This document shows, in pieces, positions 54,543-63,280 of a DNA stretch of 63,335 nucleotides (positions are counted from its first letter, which is position 1; the number at the start of each line of letters is the position of its first letter). The notes below the pieces were generated by a model, which saw only the letters and a program-made list of their open reading frames with translations, was not told the origin of the DNA and did not search any database. The translations under genes were made by a program, and so were the position numbers. This DNA comes from an uncultured Pseudomonadota bacterium (lineage in GTDB: Bacteria; Pseudomonadota; Alphaproteobacteria; UBA3830). The DNA lies in NCBI GenBank assembly GCA_902771535.1, contig CACXWU010000006.1, positions 1 to 63,335 on the forward strand, given 5' to 3'.

Positions 54543-55007
54543 TTGGGCAGTTTCAATTATGATGAGCTAGTTCAAAAGGCTCTGGTTTCGGTAGTGAAGG
54601 AAGTGCTTTCGGAAGTTTCTGCTAATGGGTTGTCCGGAAGTCATCATTTTTACGTTAAATTCAGAACGGATCATCCTATGACTCGGGTTCCGAAGTTTTT
54701 GAAAGAACGCCATCCTGAGGAAGTGATGATTGTTTTGCAGCACCAATTTTGGAATCTGCAGGTTTCAGACGAGGGATTTTCTGTCGAGCTGAGTTTTAAT
54801 GCGATCCGCGAAAGATTGTTCATTCCATTCAGTGCATTGACGGCTTTCGTAGATCCTTCCGTAAAGTTTGCCTTGCAGTTTACTCCGAGATTTAGCGACA
54901 CAGGTTCCGGTCCTGGAAAACCAAAGGTTTCAGTGCTGGACAGCGAAGGAAATTCATCAAAATCGGACGACAATATCATTCGATTCGATAGTTTCAGAAA
55001 AAAGTAG
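54543..55007 (+). CDS. sspB: SspB-type ClpXP adaptor (alphaproteobacterial)
   Basis: A 154-residue SspB-family protein that delivers ssrA-tagged, stalled translation products to the ClpXP protease. The alpha-type pattern is visible: YDELVQKALVSVVKEVL, then HHFYVKFRTDHPMTRVP (the peptide-binding cleft region), FWNLQVSDEGFSVELSFN and RLFIPFSALTAFVDPSVKFALQF (partial), followed by a flexible polar tail ending DDNIIRFDSFRKK, the short motif for binding ClpX. The start is TTG at 54543, with GGAG 6 bases upstream; earlier codons lie in tRNA-His. The two genes are probably co-transcribed. Confidence 0.88.
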   Translation: MGSFNYDELVQKALVSVVKEVLSEVSANGLSGSHHFYVKFRTDHPMTRVPKFLKERHPEEVMIVLQHQFWNLQVSDEGFSVELSFNAIRERLFIPFSALTAFVDPSVKFALQFTPRFSDTGSGPGKPKVSVLDSEGNSSKSDDNIIRFDSFRKK

Positions 55008-55172
55008 TACGAAAACCTGCGAGGATCTTTCTAATTCTGTGTTGATTGCGCTTGGACGTTTCGAGTGTGAAATCTTTCTTAGAATTTGATTTGGAAAGCG
55101 GATGCGACTATACTCTCGCTGCTTCTGTATCCTAAAAACATAAATCCATAACAAATTTACTGAAAAAACACC

Positions 55173-55249
55173 TGGCGGGAGTGACGAGACTCGAACTCGC
55201 GACCTTCGGCGTGACAAGCCGACGCTCTAACCAACTGAGCTACACCCCC
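55173..55249 (-). tRNA. tRNA-Asp (anticodon GTC)
   Basis: Minus-strand cloverleaf: acceptor GGGGGTG/CACTCCC with one G-U pair, anticodon stem TCGGC/GCCGA, loop TTGTCAC carrying GTC (aspartate), T arm GAGTTCGAGTC and an encoded CCA. Confidence 0.97.
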
Positions 55250-55428
55250 AAATGTGCGCTCATCTTATACGGGCACTGCAAAAAAGTCAATTAAAAAATG
55301 ATAGAAAACATTTGAAATAAAAAAAAATGCTTTTGTGCATAGAAAAAGGAGACAACCTATTGATTTTAACAATTTATTTGCATATTTTTAAACCAGGTTT
55401 ATATTTTTTGTATTCCGAGGAGGGAATT

Positions 55429-56535
55429 TTGGATCTGTCTCGATTTTCAAAACAATTTAGGGTTTTAGGTGGTGGCGCTTTGTTGGCTTTGGCTTATTCT
55501 CCGATGCTGTGGGATTCGTCCAGCGACAAGAATGCTCTGTTTGATGAAGGGAAAATCGTCTTTTCGAGGAGTGACTCTATTTGGGATGGAAGGCCGATTT
55601 TTCAGGCGAGATTGACGGATTCTTTGATTTCTGGATATCCTGGAAAGGACAGGCTTTCGTCTTTTGATATCACGAATTTTAAATCTTCGCAGGTTGCAAA
55701 TGTGGACAGTGAGGCTTATTCAATAGAGCCGTTGAGGTTCGCGGAGATTAAGACGGGACCTTACAAAGGCGGTAAATTGATCAAGGGAACAATTCATAAT
55801 AACTTTTATGTCGATGCGAGAAATTTATCAATTCCCGTGAAGGTCATCGACAAGGTTATCAAGAATTTATCGTCAAAGATTGATTTTAGGCGTTCGCTAA
55901 AGAAGGGCGATCAGTTCGAAATAGCTTTCAATTCGAAGGATGAGCTTATTTATTCGAAAATTAAAACGAAGAGAAAACAAGCTTCCGTGTACAAATTCGG
56001 AAAAGAGGGGTATTTCTTTGAAAACGGAGAAAAGGTCGGCGGTGCAAAATCGGGAGGATCTTTTGCGGCTCCGATCAGAGGTAAAATGAGAGTTTCTTCG
56101 CCGTTTGGTTTGAGAATTCACCCGGTTACGAAAAGATACAAAAGGCACTCCGGAGTTGATTTAGCTGCCAATTACGGGACTCCTGTCTACGCGATTTATG
56201 ACGGAGTAGTAACTCGGGCTTCGAGGTATTCCGGATACGGAAAGTGCGTCGACATCAAACATAAAAATGGGTATTCTAGTAGGTACGCTCATTTGAGTAG
56301 GTATGCGGTTCGTTCCGGGACTAAGGTCAAAAAGGGACAGTTAATTGCGTATTCCGGTTCGTCGGGAGTGGCGACGGGTCCGCATCTGCACCTGGAGTTG
56401 GCTCGTAATAAAGTTAATCTTAATCCGATGCGTGTGAAAATGATTGCTGCAGACAATCCGAAGCGTGTTTCCAACAAAGCGCGGTTCAGTTCGTTAAAGA
56501 ATTATTTCGGTAAATTGTCGAATTCCGTTGAGTAA
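55429..56535 (+). CDS. M23-family (LytM) peptidoglycan peptidase
   Basis: A 368-residue envelope protein with an N-terminal hydrophobic segment (about 12-28, signal or anchor), a linker/OapA-like region with SIPVKVIDKVIKNLSS and FRRSLKKGDQFEIAF, and a C-terminal LytM domain. Zinc ligands are in H-x(3)-D (HSGVDLAA) and H-L-H (GPHLHLEL), and GVVTRASRYSGYGKCVDIKH is typical (partial), so it is predicted to be an active glycine- or D-Ala-cleaving endopeptidase. The start is a TTG at 55429 behind GAGGAGGG, which begins the protein just before its membrane segment. Close to serC (12 bases). Confidence 0.88.
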   Translation: MDLSRFSKQFRVLGGGALLALAYSPMLWDSSSDKNALFDEGKIVFSRSDSIWDGRPIFQARLTDSLISGYPGKDRLSSFDITNFKSSQVANVDSEAYSIEPLRFAEIKTGPYKGGKLIKGTIHNNFYVDARNLSIPVKVIDKVIKNLSSKIDFRRSLKKGDQFEIAFNSKDELIYSKIKTKRKQASVYKFGKEGYFFENGEKVGGAKSGGSFAAPIRGKMRVSSPFGLRIHPVTKRYKRHSGVDLAANYGTPVYAIYDGVVTRASRYSGYGKCVDIKHKNGYSSRYAHLSRYAVRSGTKVKKGQLIAYSGSSGVATGPHLHLELARNKVNLNPMRVKMIAADNPKRVSNKARFSSLKNYFGKLSNSVE

Positions 56536-56547
56536 CGGTTGATTTCA

Positions 56548-57684
56548 ATGGAAAATAAATGTTTTGGATCCGGTCCTTGTGCAAAGCGCAAAGGTTGGGG
56601 TTTTCCGAGTTTCTCTCTTGCTGGGAGGTCCCACAGATCAAAAGAAGGATTAGCGCTGATTCGGGAGACGGTTCGACTTCAGCGAAAAATTTTGGGCATT
56701 CCCGATGATTATTTGGTGGGAACCTGCACTGCTTCCTGTACAGGAGGTATGGAGCTCCTGATGTGGAATTTGCTGGGAGCGAGGCCTGTGGACATTCTTG
56801 CTTATTGCGTTTTCAGTAATCACTGGGCGCACGACGTCGTTAAGGAGCTGAAAATTCCGAACACGACATTGATTTGCGAAGAATTTCCGAAAATAGCTGA
56901 TGTGACCAGGGCGAATTTTTCGCATGATGTAGTTTTTTGTCTAAGTTCAACAACTTCAGGTGTCTCGTTTCATGATACCAATTGGATTCCAAAAGATCGC
57001 GAAGGATTGACGGTTTGCGACGCGTCGTCGGGAGCTTTTATCATAGATGTTGATTGGAAAAAATTGGATGCCGTGGCTTTTTCTTGGCAGAAAGCGTTGG
57101 GTGGCGAAGGCGGATTTGGTACCGTGGTGTTAAGTCCGCGCGCGATTGATCGACTGAAAAATTTTCGGCCAAGTCAAGCTATTCCGCGAATTTTCAGAAT
57201 TGTGAATGACGGACGGATTAATATGGATTTTTTCGACGGAGCTACGATTAACACTCCGTCGTTGATGTGCTTTCAAGATTTTTACGAGACTTTGATTTGG
57301 GCGGATCATGCCGGTGGGCTGCCGTTTTTGATGCGCAGAGTCGAAGATAATTACAAAACGGTTTGCGAATGGCTGAAATCTCAAAATGTTTTCAGGTTTT
57401 TGGTCGAGAAAAAGTTTCGAGCGCATCACATAGCTTGTTTGGATATCAACAACGAAAAATATTGGCAGCTGTCGAAAGATCAAAAGTGGCAGTTTTTGCA
57501 TAGAGTTCGGGATTTGGCTTCCGACAGACAGTGCGGATATGATTTTCTCGGACACGCTTTGGCTGCTGAGCCTCACATCAGAATTTGGTGCGGTCCGACG
57601 ATTGAGTCCGAAGATCTGAAATCTTTTTTGCCATATCTTCTCGAAATTTACAACGAGGTTGCTTCTGAATATGATTTTGGTTAA
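56548..57684 (+). CDS. serC: Phosphoserine aminotransferase (alpha type)
   Basis: A 378-residue PLP enzyme that makes 3-phosphoserine from 3-phosphohydroxypyruvate for serine and, in many bacteria, pyridoxal phosphate. The family features match: FGSGPCAKRKGW at the N-terminus, LVGTCTASCTGGMELLMWNLLG (partial), FCLSSTTSGV, the cofactor Asp in VCDASSGAF, the PLP lysine in FSWQKALGGEGGFG and RFLVEKKFRAHH late in the protein. Length agrees with alphaproteobacterial SerC (370-390). ATG 56548 is preferred over TTG 56539. Its last 14 bases overlap rnd. Confidence 0.9.
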   Translation: MENKCFGSGPCAKRKGWGFPSFSLAGRSHRSKEGLALIRETVRLQRKILGIPDDYLVGTCTASCTGGMELLMWNLLGARPVDILAYCVFSNHWAHDVVKELKIPNTTLICEEFPKIADVTRANFSHDVVFCLSSTTSGVSFHDTNWIPKDREGLTVCDASSGAFIIDVDWKKLDAVAFSWQKALGGEGGFGTVVLSPRAIDRLKNFRPSQAIPRIFRIVNDGRINMDFFDGATINTPSLMCFQDFYETLIWADHAGGLPFLMRRVEDNYKTVCEWLKSQNVFRFLVEKKFRAHHIACLDINNEKYWQLSKDQKWQFLHRVRDLASDRQCGYDFLGHALAAEPHIRIWCGPTIESEDLKSFLPYLLEIYNEVASEYDFG

Positions 57685-58726
57685 TTCGGAGGAAACAGTT
57701 CAAAAATTAGCGACGGATCTTTGCGGCGAACAGGGTTTTATCACCGTCGATACCGAGTTTATTCGAGAAGAAAATCAACTACCGCTGCTGTGCCTTTTGC
57801 AAATTGCGACCGAGTCCGAAAATTATGTGATTGATCCTGTTGCCGTCGATCTGAGTTTTTTGAGGCCATTTTTCTCTGCCAAAAATCTGAAAAAAGTTTT
57901 TCATTGTGCTCGGCAGGATATTGAGATTTTGCAAAATTACGGGCTCGAAACAAAGAATTTTTACGATACGCAGCTTTACGAAATGGTTCTGAATACCAAG
58001 GAAAATATCAGTTATCAGTCCATCGTTCTGCAATACACGAACAAAAAGTTGAAGAAAAATTACGGAATGAGTGATTGGAGCAAGAGGCCCCTCAGCAAAA
58101 AGCAATTGACCTATGCTTCGGAAGACGTGACATATTTGCGAAAAGTCTATCAGAAGCAGATCGCTCAGCTGAAGAAATTGCGTCGCGAAAATTGGATCGA
58201 CGATGAAATATCGCAGTTGATGGAAAAAAATTCGCTGGAGGATTCTTTGAACGAGGCAAGTTATCCATTGCTTCACAAATTACTCGGTTGGCGAGATGAG
58301 AAGTCGAAAGAAAAAAAAATTGCTCCGGAGATTTTGGTAAGCGATCGGCTTATCAAGTCGATTTGCAAAAAGGGAATTGAATATATCCGAAATCTGAAAA
58401 ATTCGCGAAATTTGGTTGATGATAAAGAGTTCCTGGATTACGCCGAGACGGTTGCGGAAGATTTTCCCCCGGAAAAATTTCAAACAGACAGAAATCCGAC
58501 GGTCGATTTGCTGAAAACTTTATTGAATATAAAATCAAAGCAGCATGCTGTCGCGCCGATCATGATTGCCTCGGTTAAAGATTTGTTTCGGTTTGTTAAT
58601 GGCGATCAATCGGTGAAATTTTTGCGAGGATGGCGCCGAGACGTTTTCGGAAATTCTGCTCAGGATTTGTTGAGAGGAAAAATCAAATTGGGAATAAAAA
58701 ACGGCGAAGTGGTGTTGTATGAGTAA
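57671..58726 (+). CDS. rnd: Ribonuclease D
   Basis: A 351-residue DEDDy exonuclease that trims tRNA 3' ends. The catalytic signature is complete: D and E in FITVDTEFIRE, D in HCARQDIEIL, and Y/D in LTYASEDVTYL (Y-x(3)-D). An HRDC-like helical domain follows (about 205-290, with LHKLLGWRDEKSKEK and ILVSDRLIKSICKKG), then a short C-terminal region. ATG 57671 lies in the end of serC and follows GAGG; ORF extension to 57659 is less likely. It overlaps tsaB by 8 bases, so serC-rnd-tsaB form one operon. Confidence 0.93.
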   Translation: MILVNSEETVQKLATDLCGEQGFITVDTEFIREENQLPLLCLLQIATESENYVIDPVAVDLSFLRPFFSAKNLKKVFHCARQDIEILQNYGLETKNFYDTQLYEMVLNTKENISYQSIVLQYTNKKLKKNYGMSDWSKRPLSKKQLTYASEDVTYLRKVYQKQIAQLKKLRRENWIDDEISQLMEKNSLEDSLNEASYPLLHKLLGWRDEKSKEKKIAPEILVSDRLIKSICKKGIEYIRNLKNSRNLVDDKEFLDYAETVAEDFPPEKFQTDRNPTVDLLKTLLNIKSKQHAVAPIMIASVKDLFRFVNGDQSVKFLRGWRRDVFGNSAQDLLRGKIKLGIKNGEVVLYE

Positions 58727-59318
58727 TGTTTTAGCGGTTACCGCAGATCTGAAAAGATGTTCAATCGCGCTGAAATTTGAGGGGAAGCTGTTCGGGATCA
58801 ATGAAAATGTCAACGCTCCGACCCACTTGGTGAAGTTGGCTCAGGATCTCTGTGTGCGCAACAAAATCGATTTGCAAAAAATTGATCGAATCATCACAGC
58901 ATCCGGTCCCGGATCTTTTACGGGAATCCGCACTGCCCAAAGTTTTGTCAAAGGATTGTCTCTTGCTCTGAATATTCCGGCCGTATGCGCAAGCTATTTC
59001 CAAGTTATAAAAAATCTTTTCGGAAAAACTTTCGGACAGGAGAATAATCTTGTCGCAGTCATTAAAAGTGAGAAAAACCAGGTGTATTTTTACGATTTCG
59101 CGACTGGAAATTTCGGCGTCAGCCCGTATGAGTCTCTGGAGAAAGCGCTTGATTCAACGCAAAATCTTCCTCTGGCAGGAGATAAAATTGACGAAATTCT
59201 ACAAAATACCGAGCGCGAATTTTTTGAGATCAAAGATTATAAAAATGCAAAAAATTTTCTTGAGTTGACGGAATTCGAGTCGAAGGTATCTCCCTTATAC
59301 ATCAACGCAAGAGCTTAA
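58719..59318 (+). CDS. tsaB: tRNA t6A biosynthesis protein TsaB
   Basis: A 199-residue ASKHA-fold partner of TsaD in making the t6A modification at position 37 of ANN-reading tRNAs. The N-terminal strand ADLKRCSIAL, the hallmark SGPGSFTGIRTAQSFVKG (partial quote, GPGSFTGIR) and LNIPAVCASYFQ identify it; the C-terminal half is diverged and shorter than E. coli TsaB (231), as is common. It overlaps rnd by 8 bases. The IS1-like element begins 6 bases after its stop codon, so the gene itself is intact but its downstream context has been cut. Confidence 0.88.
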   Translation: MSNVLAVTADLKRCSIALKFEGKLFGINENVNAPTHLVKLAQDLCVRNKIDLQKIDRIITASGPGSFTGIRTAQSFVKGLSLALNIPAVCASYFQVIKNLFGKTFGQENNLVAVIKSEKNQVYFYDFATGNFGVSPYESLEKALDSTQNLPLAGDKIDEILQNTEREFFEIKDYKNAKNFLELTEFESKVSPLYINARA

Positions 59319-59323
59319 TTTTT

Positions 59324-60108
59324 GAGAGTATTCATATAAGTATATTTATGATAACATGAGGTGAAAGAATGAGGTTGAGAGAATGTATTGCAGGTATTGC
59401 GGATCAGAAAAAACACATAAAAGCGGGAAGATAAGAGGAAAACAGAGATACAAATGCAAGGATTGTGGAAAGAACTTCTGGAAACAGATGGACGAATCAA
59501 AGAAACAACAACCGCCAAAAGAGCTCTGGCAGTGATGTTGTACACGTTTTCAAAGGCGTCGTACAACTTTTTGGCGAAAAAGATATTTCATTGTTCTCCG
59601 ACGACGGTAATGAATTGGATAAAGAAAGCGTCGGCAGAAGTAAAAATGCCGGAAATAACTAATGATATCAAGGAGATAGAGTTTGATGAGATGTGGCATT
59701 TTATCGGTTCAAAAAAAACAAAAAATGGATTTTCAAAGCTGTTGATCGTAAATCAAGAAAAACTGTTGCCTGGGTTACGGGTAACCGTGATGTTGCAACC
59801 TTTAGAAAATTGTACAAACAAATTAAACACTTAAAGAAATGCAAATTTTATACGGATAAATGGATCGGATTTTCAAAAGTTTTGCCTAAAAAGAGACATT
59901 TTGCAGGCAAGAAATATACTTTTACCATAGAACAAAACAACTCAAATACCAGACATTATCTAGCCAGAATGGTTCGAAAAAGCAAGGTTATTTCAAGATC
60001 CGAATTTATGCTCAATGCTTCTTTGAAGTTGCTTTTCGCCCTCTCTTTCGACTCTTCTCCTCTTCAACTCCTGCTTCAATCCGTTGATATATTTATATGA
60101 ATACTCTC
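59324..60108 (+). mobile_element. IS1-like insertion sequence
   Basis: A 785-bp element bounded by inverted repeats: left GAGAGTATTCATATAAGTAT (from 59324) and right, read inward from 60108, GAGAGTATTCATATAAATAT, about 21 of 22 matching. Length is close to IS1 (768). It holds a zinc-finger N-terminal frame and a DDE-type transposase in two more frames. No 8-9-bp target duplication is visible next to the ends (TTAATTTTT on the left, TCCTACCAA on the right), so the copy is old or recombined. Confidence 0.85.
59383..60100 (+). pseudogene. IS1-like transposase in three overlapping frames
   Basis: Frame 1 (59383-59535) encodes the InsA-type zinc finger: CRYCGSEKTHKSGK, RYKCKDCGKNFW. Frame 2 (from about 59454 to 59834) goes on as ETDGRIKETTTAKRALAVML, FSKASYNFLAKKI, CSPTTVMNWIKKA and EIEFDEMWHFIGSK. 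Frame 3 (59693-60100) then carries KAVDRKSRKTVAWVTGNRD, FYTDKWIGFSKVLPKKRH and the final ARMVRKSKVISRS of IS1 transposases. Both joins need a -1 shift. The second lies on eight A (59711-59718, ttcaaaaaaaaca), a site that fits programmed slipping; the first has no slippery run and looks like damage. So the element is probably inactive unless that first shift is tolerated. Confidence 0.7.
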
Positions 60109-60132
60109 TCCTACCAATTACTGTATCCAGGT

Positions 60133-60912
60133 TTATTTGGTAGTTTTTAGATAATTTACATATTTTCTCAGTAAATAAGGCCAATCTGTCTGGATTACAT
60201 CAAATCCGTTTTTTATCAGCCATCCCCATCCAATATCTGGGTCTTGCAGAATAGATTTGTTGTCGTCGTGACCTCCGTTCAAAACAACCTCATCGTCTAA
60301 GGTAAGCGCATTAACCCACAACTTAATAGATTTGCTATGCATTTTTTCTATGAATTCTCTTCCGGATATTTCAGATGCATCTGAGGAAAAAACAACCTCG
60401 ACAAATTCTAAAGTCCGTTCATTTAACATAGCGATATCGTTTTCGTTATGTATGATAGGCATATATTGCACATTAACATTTGATACGGCTTTTACAAATT
60501 GCTCACGTACCGGACTTTTAACAATAATTTGATCTTTCATACTATGCTTGTCTATATAACTCAGAATCTCATTCCAACAGAACCATCCGCGATCTATGCA
60601 AATCAAGCGCCTATTTTTGAAGTGTTCGAGAACTTCATCCAAAGTACTGAGTTTTTGATCGCTCAAAAAGTTAAAATTATTATACAAACGGTACTTTCGA
60701 ATTTCTTCGGTGTTCATAGACGTTATCTTTTTTGTAGTTCCGAGCAATATAGGTTCCAAATCAGAGTGAAAAACAAAAAAGTTCTTGTCTGTGGACATCG
60801 ATATATCCATTTCCAAAATGTCCGCTCCTTGACACAAAGCATTTTCAAATGCAGGAATAGTATTCTGAATAATATTTCCGCCGAATGTTCCTCGATGAGC
60901 CGCTATAAGCAT
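60133..60912 (-). CDS. Glycerophosphodiester phosphodiesterase-family protein
   Basis: A 259-residue GDPD-fold protein. The N-terminal IAAHRGTFGGNIIQNTIPAFENAL (partial) carries the first catalytic His and Arg, the ADILEMDISMS strand the metal-binding Glu and Asp, VFHSD the second catalytic His (usually H-D, here H-S-D), and the C-terminus NGFDVIQTDWPYLL is typical. These enzymes release glycerol-3-phosphate from lipid-derived diesters; no signal peptide is visible, so it would act in the cytoplasm. The active site appears largely intact. It lies beyond the insertion sequence and is divergent from the next gene. Confidence 0.87.
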   Translation of the reverse strand: MLIAAHRGTFGGNIIQNTIPAFENALCQGADILEMDISMSTDKNFFVFHSDLEPILLGTTKKITSMNTEEIRKYRLYNNFNFLSDQKLSTLDEVLEHFKNRRLICIDRGWFCWNEILSYIDKHSMKDQIIVKSPVREQFVKAVSNVNVQYMPIIHNENDIAMLNERTLEFVEVVFSSDASEISGREFIEKMHSKSIKLWVNALTLDDEVVLNGGHDDNKSILQDPDIGWGWLIKNGFDVIQTDWPYLLRKYVNYLKTTK

Positions 60913-61068
60913 ACACTATCCTCTAAGTTGTTGGGGCATAATAACTGATTTTGATAATGGCTGTAAACTCGTATTTTTGCTTTACATAAATGACTCGAAA
61001 AATCTGTTAGTATAAAAAATCATAAGCAAGCTTATCGTCTGGGTAAAAACATTGTTAATTCGATTTTA

Positions 61069-63243
61069 TTGGAGGGGAAGACTATTCCAGAGTTGTTCAC
61101 GAATTACCTAATCAAATCGTATGTTTGGAGAGTTCTTCCGGAGAATGATGATGATTTTAGCAAGATGGCTTCCAAAATAAGAGAAGATTCTTCACAAGAA
61201 AATTATGTTAGCGTTTTAACAGATAAAATATATGACGATATAAAAAGAAACACTTCTTTTGTCCCGTTTCCGTTAAATCAGACCCCGATTACGAATGGTT
61301 CAGCAGTGTATCAGGGACAAGTGTTTCCAGATTGTGTGGAAACAACGTTGAGGCAGTTTTTTTCTACGATTTTTTCAAAATCTGTTCTTAAAGAAGGGGA
61401 ATATACCAGTGAATTAGATTTAGATAGAATACCGAAGGAGTCGTCTGCTTTATTGAATTTCTTTGCTCCTGGTGGACAAGCAGGAAATATTCGAAAATTA
61501 GCGAATGATCCTTCCAAAGAAATTAGAAACGAATGGGCGAATGTAGTGAGCGGTCTCCCTTTTATGACATACAAGTATGAGAACTCAAAATGTGAATTAT
61601 GCGGATGTTGGGGTAATATAATAAAAGTATTTTGTTATTTGATGCGGAACTATTCTGCGACTCAAGGTGGAGAAAGTACTCCAAGAAAGCAGGCTGCGGA
61701 AAAACGAATTAAAGAAATAAATAAGCAATTAGAGTCAGGTGAATTTGTTCTTAATAAAGATAATATATTGGATATTATAAACGATTTGATCGGTGTTCGA
61801 ACGGATGTGAATTTAGTTGCTGTAGAGAATCCTAAAATAGAGAGACTCAAGAAATTTGGTTCTGAGGAGAAAGGTTATGATGTCGAGGGATGTATCTCTA
61901 TTTACCCAGGGGAACATAAACAAAACAATGTATTAAATTTTCATAGCATGGAGAGTCATGCGTATTTGGGGCGCATAGACATGGAAGAGAAGATAGATTT
62001 GAACAATAATACGACGGGTTCCGTTATAGAAAAGATATATATAAATCCGCATGCTGCGCTTAAACACTATCCTGGATTAGATTTCGTAATGAAAATGAAT
62101 GAAGTCGCAAGGAGCAAAGTAGACTGTATACTTGATCTGATTCGCACTGAAAATCCTCCTATTGAGACTATGGGCCGTAAAATATTTGATGGATTCTCTT
62201 CTTTTTGGGATTTACATACAGCCGGGTTTCATAAAGAATCTCCCAAGCAGAATATATTTGATTTTTGTAATTTTGTGATAGATCATTCTTATAATGCAAT
62301 GGATATTGCACTTGCGAGATACGAAATGATTCGTTACTGCGGTATCGAGCCGTCGCTTCGGAAATTAAAAATAAATCAAGCTCTGAAGGAGGCTTCTTTG
62401 AGACTTTTGTTGACTTTAAGACCGATAGCCTCAAATTATGAAAAAATAGATGATCTTATCAAAGAACAGCTTAGAACTATGGAAACTAAAGATCTAATCG
62501 GTGAGCTATGTGGCGCGAGTCATTATACGAGGTTTCCTAGGCGGGAGAAAATTAACTCTCCGGTTTTTGGTAGAGAAATGCTTGATGTATTCATTCCTCA
62601 TCTTGAACGAGTCGCTAAAGATAAAGATGTGAAAATTACAGCCATTGAAGATATGCTTTATTTTTTAGATATGATAGGTTTTGAAGACAGTAATCCTGTA
62701 ATCGATAAATTTGTGGAACGTGCAAAAGATCATTATGAAATTGAGTTATGTAATGACATACACAGAAGCCAGAAAAAACTAGAGTTGTTGTTGCCGATTT
62801 CAAGAATATATAGGAACGATATAGCGGATAGAATATTCAATGATTTTAAAGGTAACTTTACCGTAGAGCAAGCTTCAGCAATAATAGAGAAGCTGTCTGC
62901 AAAAAATGTTGAATCTCTAATGAAAAGAATAGGGGTTAATGTAAAAGGTAAAAGATGGAGGGTATCGCCTGATGGTATTAAAAAACTAATGTCTGTTTTA
63001 GTAAGCTCATGCAATAAAGAGGACATAAGAAAAAAAACAAAACATATAATAAATTATATTCGTGAGGAATATGGAAAAATACATAGATATAGAGATATTG
63101 TGGAATATAGTGTCATTGGAGTATTAAAGAAAAAAAGATTATATTGTGATTTAGTGAAGGAAATAGAAGACGGTTTTCATTACAGTTTGGATTTCTTGAT
63201 AGAAGAATACTCAAGTAAAAAAGAGGAATGGTATAATAAATGA
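61069..63243 (+). CDS. Large protein of unknown function with a DCVET motif
   Basis: About 720 residues with no signal peptide and no membrane segment. I do not recognise a family. Near residue 82-95 stands QGQVFPDCVETTLRQF, a buried-looking Q...F-x-D-C-x-E-x-x-L-R motif like the nucleophile helix of a cysteine hydrolase; C-x-x-C-x-C (ELCGC region, 175-180) and two His (FHSMESHAYLG, 292 and 297) follow. The second half is helical and repeat-like, resembling HEAT/ARM helices. The frame opens with TTG 61069, but GGAGGGG lies 2 bases inside it, so the start could be ATT 61084 or TTG 61093. It ends at a good terminator, so it is a single-gene unit. Confidence 0.6.
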   Translation: MEGKTIPELFTNYLIKSYVWRVLPENDDDFSKMASKIREDSSQENYVSVLTDKIYDDIKRNTSFVPFPLNQTPITNGSAVYQGQVFPDCVETTLRQFFSTIFSKSVLKEGEYTSELDLDRIPKESSALLNFFAPGGQAGNIRKLANDPSKEIRNEWANVVSGLPFMTYKYENSKCELCGCWGNIIKVFCYLMRNYSATQGGESTPRKQAAEKRIKEINKQLESGEFVLNKDNILDIINDLIGVRTDVNLVAVENPKIERLKKFGSEEKGYDVEGCISIYPGEHKQNNVLNFHSMESHAYLGRIDMEEKIDLNNNTTGSVIEKIYINPHAALKHYPGLDFVMKMNEVARSKVDCILDLIRTENPPIETMGRKIFDGFSSFWDLHTAGFHKESPKQNIFDFCNFVIDHSYNAMDIALARYEMIRYCGIEPSLRKLKINQALKEASLRLLLTLRPIASNYEKIDDLIKEQLRTMETKDLIGELCGASHYTRFPRREKINSPVFGREMLDVFIPHLERVAKDKDVKITAIEDMLYFLDMIGFEDSNPVIDKFVERAKDHYEIELCNDIHRSQKKLELLLPISRIYRNDIADRIFNDFKGNFTVEQASAIIEKLSAKNVESLMKRIGVNVKGKRWRVSPDGIKKLMSVLVSSCNKEDIRKKTKHIINYIREEYGKIHRYRDIVEYSVIGVLKKKRLYCDLVKEIEDGFHYSLDFLIEEYSSKKEEWYNK

Positions 63244-63254
63244 TAAGTTGTAAC

Positions 63255-63280
63255 AAAGCGCCCTTAGGGGCGTTTTTTTG
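63255..63280 (+). terminator. Intrinsic terminator after the gene at 61069
   Basis: AAAGCGCCC (63255-63263) pairs with GGGCGTTTT (63268-63276), a 9-bp stem with one G-T pair and a 4-base loop, running into seven T residues, 12 bases after the stop codon. Confidence 0.88.

Noticed and set aside
60133-60912. GDPD gene as cargo of the IS1-like element
   Set aside because: It lies outside the right inverted repeat (60108), on the opposite strand, and there is no second IS copy on its other side.
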